In this document: piece after piece, positions 38,399 through 55,275 of the stretch
Layout of the letters: the number at the start of each line of letters is the position of its first letter
Numbering within the stretch: position 1 is the stretch's first letter
From: Baylisascaris procyonis
Lineage: Eukaryota > Nematoda > Chromadorea > Rhabditida > Ascarididae
Length of the DNA: 64,000 nucleotides
Direction of reading: 5' to 3'
Assembly: GCA_037389465.1 (NCBI GenBank)
Contig: JAZARR010000094.1
Location: 1-64,000, forward strand
Notes under the pieces: model-generated
Seen by the model: only the letters and a program-made list of their open reading frames with translations
Database searches by the model: none
Told to the model about the DNA's origin: nothing
Made by a program: the position numbers and the translations under genes

Positions 38399-38480
38399 TG
38401 ACGAGAGTGGGATTCGAACCCACGCCTCCGAAGAGACTGGTGCCTTAAACCAGCGCCTTAGACCGCTCGGCCATCTCGCC
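38399..38480 (-). tRNA. tRNA-Leu(AAG), copy 52
   Basis: Consensus body, anticodon AAG. Confidence 0.97.
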
Positions 38481-38597
38481 GCTTTGACGGAAATGGAGGA
38501 CTTCCAACAGGTCTTTCACAATCCCTTATCCTGCACGGTCAAAAAGGAATATCTTACGAGTTCCCTTTTGGAGGACGACTTGTCCCCCGACAGGAAA

Positions 38598-38679
38598 TGA
38601 CGAGAGTGGGATTCGAACCCACGCCTCCGAAGAGACTGGTGCCTTAAACCAGCGCCTTAGACCGCTCGGCCATCTCGCC
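38598..38679 (-). tRNA. tRNA-Leu(AAG), copy 53
   Basis: Consensus body, anticodon AAG. Confidence 0.97.
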
Positions 38680-38796
38680 ACCTTGACGGAAATGGAGGAC
38701 TTCCAACAGGTCTTTCTTGAACCCTTATCTGGCAGGGTCGAAAAGGAACTTCTCACGAGTTCCATTTTGGAGGACGACTAGTCCCCCGACAAGAAA

Positions 38797-38860
38797 TGAC
38801 GAGAGTGGGATTCGAACCCACGCCTCCGAAGAGACTGGTGCCTAAAACCAGCGCCTTAGA
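38797..38860 (-). pseudogene. Truncated tRNA-Leu(UAG), copy 54
   Basis: Third truncated copy, with the breakpoint of copies 36 and 37, about 3.4 kb away from them. Confidence 0.93.
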
Positions 38861-38976
38861 GTTTGACGGAAACGAAGGACTTCCAACAGGTCTTTCACAA
38901 TCCCTTATCTTGCACGGTCGAAAGTGAACTTCTCACGAGTTCCATTTTGGAGGACGACTTGTCAACCGACAGGAAA

Positions 38977-39058
38977 TGACGAGAGTGGGATTCGAACCCA
39001 CGCCTCCGAAGAGACTGGTGCCTAAAACCAGCGCCTTAGACCGCTCGGCCATCTCGCC
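38977..39058 (-). tRNA. tRNA-Leu(UAG), copy 55
   Basis: Consensus body, anticodon UAG. Confidence 0.97.
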
Positions 39059-39175
39059 GCTGTGTCGGGAATGGAGGACTCCCAACAGGTCTTTCACAAT
39101 CCCTTATCTTACACGGTCAAAAAAGAACATCTCACGAGTTCCATTTTGGAGGACGACTAGTCCCCCGACAAGAAA

Positions 39176-39257
39176 TGACGAGAGTGGGATTCGAACCCAC
39201 GCCTCCGAAGAGACTGGTGCCTAAAACCAGCGCCTTAGACCGCTCGGCCATCTCGCC
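39176..39257 (-). tRNA. tRNA-Leu(UAG), copy 56
   Basis: Consensus body. Its flanks resemble copies 20 and 38 but it has the normal A5. Confidence 0.97.
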
Positions 39258-39373
39258 GCCTTGACGGAAATGGGGACTTCCAGCAGTTCTTTCTTCAACC
39301 CTTATCTGGCAGGGTGGAAAAGGAGCTTCTCACGAGTTCCATTTTGGAGGACGACTACTCCCCTGACAAGAAA

Positions 39374-39455
39374 TGACGAGAGTGGGATTCGAACCCACGC
39401 CTCCGAAGAGACTGGTGCCTTAAACCAGCGCCTTAGACGGCTCGGCCATCTCGCC
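39374..39455 (-). tRNA. tRNA-Leu(AAG), copy 57, G18C
   Basis: Third copy with D-loop G18C. Confidence 0.85.
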
Positions 39456-39572
39456 GCTGTGGCGGAAATGGAGGGCTTCCAACAGTTCTTTCACAATCCC
39501 TTATCTTGCACGGTCAAAAAGGAACATCTCACGAGTTCCATTTTGGAGGACGACTAGTCCCCTGACAAGAAA

Positions 39573-39654
39573 TGACGAGAGTGGGATTCGAACCCACGCC
39601 TCCGAAGAGACTGGTGCCTTAAACCAGCGCCTTAGACCGCTCGGCCATCTCGCC
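39573..39654 (-). tRNA. tRNA-Leu(AAG), copy 58
   Basis: Consensus body, anticodon AAG. Confidence 0.97.
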
Positions 39655-39771
39655 GCTGTGCCGGAAATGGAGGACTTCCAACAGGTCTTTCACAATCCCT
39701 TATCTTGCACGGTCGAAAAGGAACTTCTCACGAGTTCCATTTTGGAGGACGACTTGTCAACCAACAGGAAA

Positions 39772-39853
39772 TGACGAGAGTGGGATTCGAACCCACGCCT
39801 CCGAAGAGACTGGTGCCTAAAACCAGCGCCTTAGACCGCTCGGCCATCTCGCC
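39772..39853 (-). tRNA. tRNA-Leu(UAG), copy 59
   Basis: Consensus body, anticodon UAG. Confidence 0.97.
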
Positions 39854-39970
39854 GCTTTGACGGAAATAGAGGACTTCCAGCAGTTCTTTCTTGAACCCTT
39901 ATCTGGCAGGGTCGAAAAGGAGCTTCTCACGAGTTCCATTTTGGAGGACGACTTGTCAACCGACAGGAAA

Positions 39971-40052
39971 TGACGAGAGTGGGATTCGAACCCACGCCTC
40001 CGAAGAGACTGGTGCCTAAAACCAGCGCCTTAGACCGCTCGGCCATCTCGCC
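39971..40052 (-). tRNA. tRNA-Leu(UAG), copy 60
   Basis: Consensus body, anticodon UAG. Confidence 0.97.
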
Positions 40053-40168
40053 GCTGTGTCGGAATGGAGGACTTCCAACAGGTCTTTCACATTCCCTTGT
40101 TTAGGAGGGTGAAAGAGGAAGTTCCGACGAGTTCTGTTTTGGAGGACGACTTGTCAACCGACGGGAAA

Positions 40169-40250
40169 TGACGAGAGTGGGATTCGAACCCACGCCTCCG
40201 AAGAGACTGGTGCCTAAAACCAGCGCCTTAGACCGCTCGGCCATCTCGCC
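40169..40250 (-). tRNA. tRNA-Leu(UAG), copy 61
   Basis: Consensus body; last of three successive UAG copies. Confidence 0.97.
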
Positions 40251-40366
40251 GCTGTGGCGGAAATGGAGGACTTCCAACAGGTCTTTCACAATCCCTTATC
40301 TTGCACGGTCGAAAAGGAAGTTTCACGAGTTCCATTTTGGAGGACGACTAGTCAGCCAACAGGAAA

Positions 40367-40448
40367 TGACGAGAGTGGGATTCGAACCCACGCCTCCGAA
40401 GAGACTGGTGCCTTAAACCAGCGCCTTAGACCGCTCGGCCATCTCGCC
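40367..40448 (-). tRNA. tRNA-Leu(AAG), copy 62
   Basis: Consensus body; spacers begin to show single-base indels from here rightwards. Confidence 0.97.
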
Positions 40449-40565
40449 GCTTTGATGGAAATGGAGGACTTCCAACAGGTCTTTCACAATCCCTTATCTT
40501 GCACGGTCGAAAAGGAACTTCTCACGAGTTCCATTTTGGAGGACGACTTGTCAACCGACAGGAAA

Positions 40566-40647
40566 TGACGAGAGTGGGATTCGAACCCACGCCTCCGAAG
40601 AGACTGGTGCCTAAAACCAGCGCCTTAGACCGCTCGGCCATCTCGCC
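40566..40647 (-). tRNA. tRNA-Leu(UAG), copy 63
   Basis: Consensus body, anticodon UAG. Confidence 0.97.
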
Positions 40648-40763
40648 GCTGTGTCGGAAATGGAGGACTTCCAACAGGTCTTTCACAATCCCTTATCTTG
40701 CGCGGTCGAAAAGGAACTTCTCACGAGTTCCTTTTGGAGGACGACTTGTCAACCAACAGGAAA

Positions 40764-40845
40764 TGACGAGATTGGGATTCGAACCCACGCCTCCGAAGAG
40801 ACTGGTGCCTAAAACCAGCGCCTTAGACCGCTCGGCCATCTCGCC
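40764..40845 (-). tRNA. tRNA-Leu(UAG), copy 64
   Basis: C65 to A breaks the outermost T-stem pair; otherwise consensus. Confidence 0.88.
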
Positions 40846-40960
40846 GCTGTGTCGGGAATGGAGGACTCCCAACAGGTCTTTCACAATCCCTTATCTTACA
40901 CGGTCAAAAGAACATCTCGCGAGTTCCATTTTGGAGGACGACTTGTCAACCGACAAGAAA

Positions 40961-41042
40961 TGACGAGAGTGGGATTCGAACCCACGCCTCCGAAGAGACT
41001 GGTGCCTAAAACCAGCGCCTTAGACCGCTCGGCCATCTCGCC
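40961..41042 (-). tRNA. tRNA-Leu(UAG), copy 65
   Basis: Consensus body, anticodon UAG. Confidence 0.97.
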
Positions 41043-41158
41043 GCTGTGACGGAGAATGGAGGACTCCAACAGGTCTTTCACAACCCTTATCTGGCAGGGT
41101 GGAAAAGGAGCTTCTCACGAGTTCCATTTTGGAGGACGACTTGTCAACCGACAAGAAA

Positions 41159-41240
41159 TGACGAGAGTGGGATTCGAACCCACGCTTCCGAAGAGACTGG
41201 TGCCTTAAACCAGCGCCTTAGACCGCTCGGCCATCTCGCC
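41159..41240 (-). tRNA. tRNA-Leu(AAG), copy 66
   Basis: One G to A change in the variable-arm stem. Confidence 0.93.
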
Positions 41241-41356
41241 GCTGTGGCGGAAATGGAGGACTTCCAACAGGTCTTTCACATTCCCTTGTTTAGGAGGGTG
41301 AAAAGGAAGTTCTCACGAGTTCTGTTTTGGAGGACGACTAGTCAACCGACAGGAAA

Positions 41357-41438
41357 TGACGAGAGTGGGATTCGAACCCACGCCTCCGAAGAGACTGGTG
41401 CCTAAAACCAGCGCCTTAGACCGCTCGGCCATCTCGCC
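41357..41438 (-). tRNA. tRNA-Leu(UAG), copy 67
   Basis: Consensus body, anticodon UAG. Confidence 0.97.
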
Positions 41439-41555
41439 GCTGTGCCGGAAATGGAGGACTTCCAACAGGTCATTCACAATCCCTTATCTTGCGCGGTCGA
41501 AAAGGAACTTCTCACGAGTTCCCTTTTGGAGGACGACTTGTCAACCGACAGGAAA

Positions 41556-41637
41556 TGACGAGAGTGGGATTCGAACCCACGCCTCCGAAGAGACTGGTGC
41601 CTTAAACCAGCGCCTTAGACCGCTCGGCCATCTCGCC
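41556..41637 (-). tRNA. tRNA-Leu(AAG), copy 68
   Basis: Consensus body, anticodon AAG. Confidence 0.97.
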
Positions 41638-41752
41638 GCTGTGCCGGAAATGGAGGACTTCCAACAGGTCTTTCACAATCCCTTATTTGGAGGGTGAAAA
41701 GGAACTTCTCACGAGTTCTGTTTTGGAGGACGACTTGTCAACCGACAGGAAA

Positions 41753-41834
41753 TGACGAGAGTGGGATTCGAACCCACGCCTCCGAAGAGACTGGTGCCTT
41801 AAACCAGCGCCTTAGACCGCTCGGCCATCTCGCC
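41753..41834 (-). tRNA. tRNA-Leu(AAG), copy 69
   Basis: Consensus body; the spacer has lost a few bases near 41690. Confidence 0.97.
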
Positions 41835-41950
41835 GCTTTGACGGAAATGGAGGACTTCCAACAGGTCTTTCACAATCCCTTATCTTACACGGTCAAAAAG
41901 GAACATCTCACGAGTTCCATTTTGGAGGACGACTAGTCCCCGACAAGAAA

Positions 41951-42032
41951 TGACGAGAGTGGGATTCGAACCCACGCCTCCGAAGAGACTGGTGCCTTAA
42001 ACCAGCGCCTTAGACCGCTCGGCCATCTCGCC
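41951..42032 (-). tRNA. tRNA-Leu(AAG), copy 70
   Basis: Consensus body, anticodon AAG. Confidence 0.97.
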
Positions 42033-42148
42033 GCTGTGCCGGAAATGGAGGACTTCCAACAGGTCATTCACAATCCCTTATCTTGCAGGGTCGAAAAGGA
42101 ACTTCTCACGAGTTCCATTTGGAGGACGACTTGTCAACCGACAGGAAA

Positions 42149-42230
42149 TGACGAGAGTGGGATTCGAACCCACGCCTCCGAAGAGACTGGTGCCTAAAAC
42201 CAGCGCCTTAGACCGCTCGGCCATCTCGCC
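42149..42230 (-). tRNA. tRNA-Leu(UAG), copy 71
   Basis: Consensus body, anticodon UAG. Confidence 0.97.
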
Positions 42231-42346
42231 GCTTTGACGGAAATAGAGGACTTCCAACAGGTCTTTCACAATCCCTTATCTGCACGGTCGAAAAGGAGCT
42301 TCTCACGAGTTCCATTTTGGAGGACGACTTGTCAACCGACAGGAAA

Positions 42347-42428
42347 TGACGAGAGTGGGATTCGAACCCACGCCTCCGAAGAGACTGGTGCCTTAAACCA
42401 GCGCCTTAGACCGCTCGGCCATCTCGCC
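42347..42428 (-). tRNA. tRNA-Leu(AAG), copy 72
   Basis: Consensus body, anticodon AAG. Confidence 0.97.
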
Positions 42429-42545
42429 GCTGTGACGGAAATGGAGGACTTCCAACAGTTCTTTCTTGAACCCTTATCTGGCAGGGTGGAAAAGGAACTT
42501 CTCACGTGTTCCATTTTGGAGGACGACTAGTCCCCTGACAAGAAA

Positions 42546-42627
42546 TGACGAGAGTGGGATTCGAACCCACGCCTCCGAAGAGACTGGTGCCTTAAACCAG
42601 CGCCTTAGACCGCTCGGCCATCTCGCC
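42546..42627 (-). tRNA. tRNA-Leu(AAG), copy 73
   Basis: Consensus body, anticodon AAG. Confidence 0.97.
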
Positions 42628-42743
42628 GCTTTGACGGAAATAGAGGACTTCCAACAGGTCTTTCACAACCCTTATCTTGCACGGTCGAAAAGGAACTTCT
42701 CACGAGTTCCCGTTTGGAGGACGACTTGTCAACCGACAGGAAA

Positions 42744-42825
42744 TGACGAGAGTGGGATTCGAACCCACGCCTCCGAAGAGACTGGTGCCTTAAACCAGCG
42801 CCTTAGACCGCTCGGCCATCTCGCC
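42744..42825 (-). tRNA. tRNA-Leu(AAG), copy 74
   Basis: Consensus body, anticodon AAG. Confidence 0.97.
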
Positions 42826-42942
42826 GCTGTGAGGGAAATGGAGGACTTCCAACAGGTCTTTCACAATCCCTTATCTGGCACGGTCAAAAAGGAACTTCTC
42901 ACGAGTTCCATTTTGGAGGACGACTAGTCAACCGACAAGAAA

Positions 42943-43024
42943 TGACGAGAGTGGGATTCGAACCCACGCCTCCGAAGAGACTGGTGCCTTAAACCAGCGC
43001 CTTAGACCGCTCGGCCATCTCGCC
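42943..43024 (-). tRNA. tRNA-Leu(AAG), copy 75
   Basis: Consensus body, anticodon AAG. Confidence 0.97.
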
Positions 43025-43139
43025 GCTTGACGGAAATGGAGGACTTCCAACAGTTCTTTCTTCAACCCTTATCTGGCAGGGTGGAAAAGGAGCTTCTCAC
43101 GAGTTCCATTTTGGAGGACGACTACTCCCCGACAAGAAA

Positions 43140-43221
43140 TGACGAGAGTGGGATTCGAACCCACGCCTCCGAAGAGACTGGTGCCTTAAACCAGCGCCTT
43201 AGACCGCTCGGCCATCTCGCC
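43140..43221 (-). tRNA. tRNA-Leu(AAG), copy 76
   Basis: Consensus body, anticodon AAG. Confidence 0.97.
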
Positions 43222-43338
43222 GCTGTGGCGGAAATGGAGGACTTCCAACAGGTCTTTCACAATCCCTTGTCTTGCAGGGTCGAAAAGGAAGTTCTCACGA
43301 GTTCCATTTTGGAGGACGACTAGTCCACCGACAGGAAA

Positions 43339-43420
43339 TGACGAGAGTGGGATTCGAACCCACGCCTCCGAAGAGACTGGTGCCTAAAACCAGCGCCTTA
43401 GACCGCTCGGCCATCTCGCC
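43339..43420 (-). tRNA. tRNA-Leu(UAG), copy 77
   Basis: Consensus body, anticodon UAG. Confidence 0.97.
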
Positions 43421-43535
43421 GCTTTGACGGAAATGAGGACTTCCAACAGTTCTTTCACAACCCTTATCTGGCACGGTCGAAAAGGAACTTCTCACGAGTT
43501 CCATTTTGGAGGACGACTAGTCAACCGACAAGAAA

Positions 43536-43617
43536 TGACGAGAGTGGGATTCGAACCCACGCCTCCGAAGAGACTGGTGCCTTAAACCAGCGCCTTAGAC
43601 CGCTCGGCCATCTCGCC
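43536..43617 (-). tRNA. tRNA-Leu(AAG), copy 78
   Basis: Consensus body, anticodon AAG. Confidence 0.97.
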
Positions 43618-43733
43618 GCTGTGCCGGAAATGGAGGACTTCCAACAGGTCTTTCACAATCCCTTGTTTGCAGGGTCGAAAAGGAACTTCTCACGAGTTCC
43701 ATTTTGGAGGACGACTTGTCAACCAACAGGAAA

Positions 43734-43815
43734 TGACGAGAGTGGGATTCGAACCCACGCCTCCGAAGAGACTGGTGCCTAAAACCAGCGCCTTAGACCG
43801 CTCGGCCATCTCGCC
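43734..43815 (-). tRNA. tRNA-Leu(UAG), copy 79
   Basis: Consensus body, anticodon UAG. Confidence 0.97.
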
Positions 43816-43931
43816 GCTTTGACGGAAATGGAGGACTTCCAACAGTTCTTTCACAACCCTTATCTGGCAGGGTCGAAAAGGAGCTTCTCACGAGTTCCAT
43901 TTTGGAGGACGACTTGTCAACCGACAGGAAA

Positions 43932-44013
43932 TGACGAGAGTGGGATTCGAACCCACGCCTCCGAAGAGACTGGTGCCTAAAACCAGCGCCTTAGACCGCT
44001 CGGCCATCTCGCC
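43932..44013 (-). tRNA. tRNA-Leu(UAG), copy 80
   Basis: Consensus body, anticodon UAG. Confidence 0.97.
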
Positions 44014-44128
44014 GCTGTGAGGGAAATGGAGGACTCCAACAGGTCTTTCACAATTCCTTGTTTAGGAGGGTGGAAAAGGAGTTCTCACGAGTTCCATTTT
44101 GGAGGACGACTTGTCAACCGACAGGAAA

Positions 44129-44210
44129 TGACGAGAGTGGGATTCGAACCCACGCCTCCGAAGAGACTGGTGCCTTAAACCAGCGCCTTAGACCGCTCGG
44201 CCATCTCGCC
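44129..44210 (-). tRNA. tRNA-Leu(AAG), copy 81
   Basis: Consensus body, anticodon AAG. Confidence 0.97.
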
Positions 44211-44325
44211 GCTGTGAGGGAAATGGAGGACTTCCAACAGGTCTTTCACAACCCTTATCTGGAGGGTGGAAAAGGAACTTCTCACGAGTTCCATTTTGGA
44301 GGACGACTTGTCAACCGACAAGAAA

Positions 44326-44407
44326 TGACGAGAGTGGGATTCGAACCCACGCCTCCGAAGAGACTGGTGCCTTAAACCAGCGCCTTAGACCGCTCGGCCA
44401 TCTCGCC
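44326..44407 (-). tRNA. tRNA-Leu(AAG), copy 82
   Basis: Consensus body, anticodon AAG. Confidence 0.97.
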
Positions 44408-44522
44408 GCTGTGACGGAAATGGAGGACTTCCAACAGGTCTTTCACAACCGTTGTTTGGAGGGTCGAAAAGGAACTTCTCACGAGTTCCATTTTGGAGGA
44501 CGACTTGTCAACCGACAGGAAA

Positions 44523-44604
44523 TGACGAGAGTGGGATTCGAACCCACGCCTCCGAAGAGACTGGTGCCTTAAACCAGCGCCTTAGACCGCTCGGCCATCT
44601 CGCC
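44523..44604 (-). tRNA. tRNA-Leu(AAG), copy 83
   Basis: Consensus body, anticodon AAG. Confidence 0.97.
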
Positions 44605-44721
44605 GCTGTGACGGAAATGGAGGACTTCCAACAGTTCTTTCTTGAACCCTTATCTGGCAGTTTGGAAAAGGAACTTCTCACGAGTTTCATTTTGGAGGAC
44701 GACTTGTCAACCAACAGGAAA

Positions 44722-44803
44722 TGACGAGAGTGGGATTCGAACCCACGCCTCCGAAGAGACTGGTGCCTTAAACCAGCGCCTTAGACCGCTCGGCCATCTC
44801 GCC
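44722..44803 (-). tRNA. tRNA-Leu(AAG), copy 84
   Basis: Consensus body, anticodon AAG. Confidence 0.97.
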
Positions 44804-44919
44804 GCTTTGACGGAAATAGAGCACTTCCAACAGTTCTTTCTTGAACCCTTACCTGGCAGGGTCGAAAAGGAGCTTCTCACGAGTTCCATTTTGGAGGACG
44901 ACTAGTCCCCGACAAGAAA

Positions 44920-45001
44920 TGACGAGAGTGGGATTCGAACCCACGCCTCCGAAGAGACTGGTGCCTTAAACCAGCGCCTTAGACCGCTCGGCCATCTCGC
45001 C
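44920..45001 (-). tRNA. tRNA-Leu(AAG), copy 85
   Basis: Consensus body, anticodon AAG. Confidence 0.97.
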
Positions 45002-45118
45002 GCTGTGAGGGAAATGGAGGACTTCCAACAGTTCTTTCTTGAACCCTTATGTGGCAGGGTGGAAAAGGAGCTTCTCACGAGTTCCATTTTGGAGGACGAC
45101 TTGTCAACCGACAGGAAA

Positions 45119-45200
45119 TGACGAGAGTGGGATTCGAACCCACGCCTCCGAAGAGACTGGTGCCTAAAACCAGCGCCTTAGACCGCTCGGCCATCTCGCC
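45119..45200 (-). tRNA. tRNA-Leu(UAG), copy 86
   Basis: Last copy at the right edge, with a consensus body. To its right only a fragment of spacer (to about 45245) remains recognisable. Confidence 0.97.
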
Positions 45201-45245
45201 GCTATGGCGGGGATGTGGACATCGAACGGAAGCTTCCAACCTTTC

Positions 45246-47944
45246 CGATTCTTTCTCACCGCGGATATAGGAATTGTTTTGTAAAAACGCCTAATTTTTC
45301 AGGTTTACTTGCGGCTTTCCTGTAATTGATCGTGACATGGAGAGCTGAATAAGATTTTCGGCAAGAAGAAAAAAAAGGAAAGTTTGTTGAATATTTCGTT
45401 TTGCGAAACTGGCCTTCCTTGAAAACTTACGAAGGATCGAGAGAGGTTAAAATAACGCAACACACGAATATATCAGAGAGGTCAAAAGATGAAAATAGAA
45501 ATGAGCGATTCGAATTTTTCTATTTGGAATTCCTGTTGGTTTTTGGCAAATGTTCGCTGTCATTGCGAATGTTTTGGAACAAAAGCTCTATATATTGGAG
45601 CGTTAATGAAAGCCTCCAAGGAGAGAAAAGTGAAGATGTTGTGGGGGCAGAATATTCAAAATTCTAACCACTCGTGTTTCCGTCAGTGTATGTGGGTCTC
45701 TCATGGCTTTTACCTTCAGTCCATTTCTTTTGGTGGTCTGCACACGTAGTATGACTTGGAAGAACTCAGAGAACCTGAAATCTTAGGCCTCTAAAAGATT
45801 TCATATTTCAAAAGCGTCGTGCAGATTCTGATCTCAAGTATGACGCACCGACGCGATCATATGCTGAAGTGCCAAGAATCTAATCTCATTTGGCCCTGGC
45901 TGAGGAAAAATATTTTTGTGTCCCGCAACGAAAGTCGGAATTCGATGGAAGCGGCGTATTGATGTTTTGAAGTTGAGAGCGTTTTGTGATGTTCGTCAAG
46001 TCGAGTTAGTTCGAAATATCAGTTTTTTGCATAATTTTCCTTCATTTTGCTTGCTTTATTATATGTCATCGAGGTTTCTGATTTTACCGACATTGTTGCA
46101 CCTGAGGCTATCTGTTTTTGGTCGAAATTTTATGCACTGGTGGTGCCAGTTTTGATGAGTGTTGGGCAGACGAACCGACCGACTTGGTGGAATCTTACAT
46201 AATGCCTATTTCACGTTCGCTTCTCTCGGTCTTTGGTATACTCGGGCTTGGGTTGTCGTTGTAGCGTTGGTGGGGTTATTCTCTGTTGTTGGAGGTGTTA
46301 TGTCGCGTGGCTTTGTTGTATGCGTTCTGTTATGTATCTATCTCTTTTGAGCGAATGACGGTAAAAGGAGGTGGTTCTGTGCCGAGTGGCATTACAATAA
46401 AGAAGAAAACGTGGCCCAAGCCACGTGTTTGCCTGTGACTCCGATTCAGTCGCAGAGAGGAAACATAGGCATGCACGGGGCGTGTTTTTCGTTAACTTTA
46501 AGATCCTATATTTTTCTCACTGAACGTTATTTCGTTACATTTTATCCTACGCGGTTGAATGGGACCTGCAAACACACGAGCAGAATCGAGCATGTTTTCC
46601 ATTGCTCTTTAGTGGGGCGATTTTTTTGACGATAGATATTTCCTTGGTAGTGCTAGTTATGTTACTGATTGGGGCAAATGTATTTAATCGTTGTTACCAA
46701 GTTATTCAGCCAGATTGAGGAATACGTGCACTGAATGTTGCTTCGTTTCGTAAGAGCGGTTTTGCCTCGCGTAACCCACCTGACGTGAATGAGGGAGCCA
46801 TGATGGTTTCGTGCTTTAAAACGATCGGATTTAGTAGGATTCAGAACAACGGTCAGGACGACGATTCAGATGATAGCGTTCGTTAGATTTTTGCAATTCG
46901 TAGTAAGATTCAGAAAATGGTCCCAAGGAGTAAGAAAGGGGACAAAGGAAGGGGAAAGGAGTGGTGGGCCTCATATTACATTTCAGCTGTGTAAATGGCA
47001 TCTTTCCGAACCCTAACTAGTGCCACAGGAGATGCCACATTTTTATTGTGTTTTCTCGAGTCTTAATTTCAGAAAGCAGTGTCGTGAACAGAAAGCCCCA
47101 AGAGATACTAGTCGACATAACGATGTGTTCATAAGATGGATACCGATGAGAACAATTCAAACGAACTTGAGATCGAAGATTTCTCCAGAATCATTGGTTT
47201 TAAGTTTACAAATAAAAATTGACGAAATTGATGCTATGGAAGCAATGTCTAGACACGAGTGACGCTAAATGAATGAGGAAGAATTAAACACTGAATTCAA
47301 TTTTGAAACCTCACTTACTAAGTGATTGTTTATGAGCCATTAAAGAAAAGTTGGAAATGCGCTTCAGAGATAGTGTAGCTAAACCGGTTTGTGATTTTGT
47401 AACAGTGAATTAACTCAAGCCCACTAAGTCGGTATTGGAGTTCTTTAGTACCGAAAACGCTGTTATGATATCTGTAGTTATATGCCTGTTCTATCTGGAT
47501 TTATGCTATAAATGTTGTTTTTTGTGCTAAATAGATGCATCATCTATGATGTATGTATACCTCACTTATGCGATGCTTACGCGAATAGCCCTATGCACTT
47601 TCTAATCTCCTTCATTTATAAAAGTGGTCTTATCTAGAATTAAGTTATTTAATTCACTCAATCCTTGTTATAAATCAGGCTAAACGTAGACTTTGGAAAC
47701 CGATGTAGTGTTATGCGAAGGGATTGTTACCAATCATGGTATTAGCAAGTCCTTATAGTTGCTATAATCTGGTTCACTCTATGACCCAAGAACTGGCATA
47801 ATATAGGCAGAGATTTAATCTTTTTATATAGCGCTTTTGCTTCTCTTATTCGTTAAGGTCGATTCGTTGCTATCTCAACGATATTTTCGTTAACTGTATT
47901 AATAGGTTCTCACTGAACAGAATAGTAGTTGCTAATATATTGTT
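45246..47944. other. Intergenic region between the tRNA array and uaf-1
   Basis: About 2.7 kb with no recognisable protein or RNA gene. Several 60-90 codon frames exist but none has family similarity or a convincing exon structure. The right end should hold the outron and promoter of uaf-1. Confidence 0.5.
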
Positions 47945-47946
47945 AG
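47936..47946 (+). promoter_or_regulatory. Probable spliced-leader trans-splice acceptor of uaf-1
   Basis: TATTGTTAG ends one base before the ATG at 47948, with no plausible cis donor upstream. This fits spliced-leader addition directly at the start codon. Confidence 0.55.
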
Positions 47947-47947
47947 G

Positions 47948-55275
<7,328 letters not shown>

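Larger units (their letters stand above)
28160..45245 (-). repeat. Tandem array of 86 tRNA-Leu units of about 199 bp
   Basis: Each unit is an 82-nt leucine tRNA gene read on the minus strand plus a spacer of about 117 nt. The tRNA folds as acceptor GGCGAGA/TCTCGTC, a D arm with GG, a 5-bp anticodon stem CTGGT/ACCAG, a long variable arm with a TTCG loop and T stem GTGGG/CCCAC. A and B boxes are intact (TGGCCGAGCGG and GGTTCGAATCC), there is no intron, and no CCA is encoded. I count 53 AAG, 31 UAG and 2 CAG anticodons; the copies differ only at base 34 in this respect. Sixty-one bodies match the consensus exactly apart from the anticodon. Unit spacing is 199 bp on the left and 197-199 bp on the right, with three 180-bp units. 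The left edge cuts inside the 5' end of a further tRNA (ATCTCGCC at about 28160-28167); on the right the spacer decays after 45,200. Confidence 0.97.

Noticed and set aside
28286..45200. Dozens of 60-166 codon reading frames across the repeat array, e.g. 31355-31855 (+) and 38199-38600 (+), with recurring peptides such as VGFEPTPPKRLVPKTSALDR and MAERSKALVLGTSLF.
   Set aside because: These are translations of the tRNA genes and spacers. They repeat with the 199-bp unit, appear on both strands and have tRNA structure as the better explanation. Similar peptides are a known annotation artefact of leucine and serine tRNA genes.
28160..45245. Regular repeat-spacer layout resembling a CRISPR array.
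   Set aside because: The repeats are 82-nt tRNA genes with full cloverleaf and Pol III boxes, the spacers are also homologous to each other, and the genome is eukaryotic.
47136..47222. A 28-codon acidic frame (MDTDENNSNELEIEDFSRII) upstream of uaf-1.
   Set aside because: It has no acceptor or donor in phase with uaf-1 and no homology, so it could be chance.
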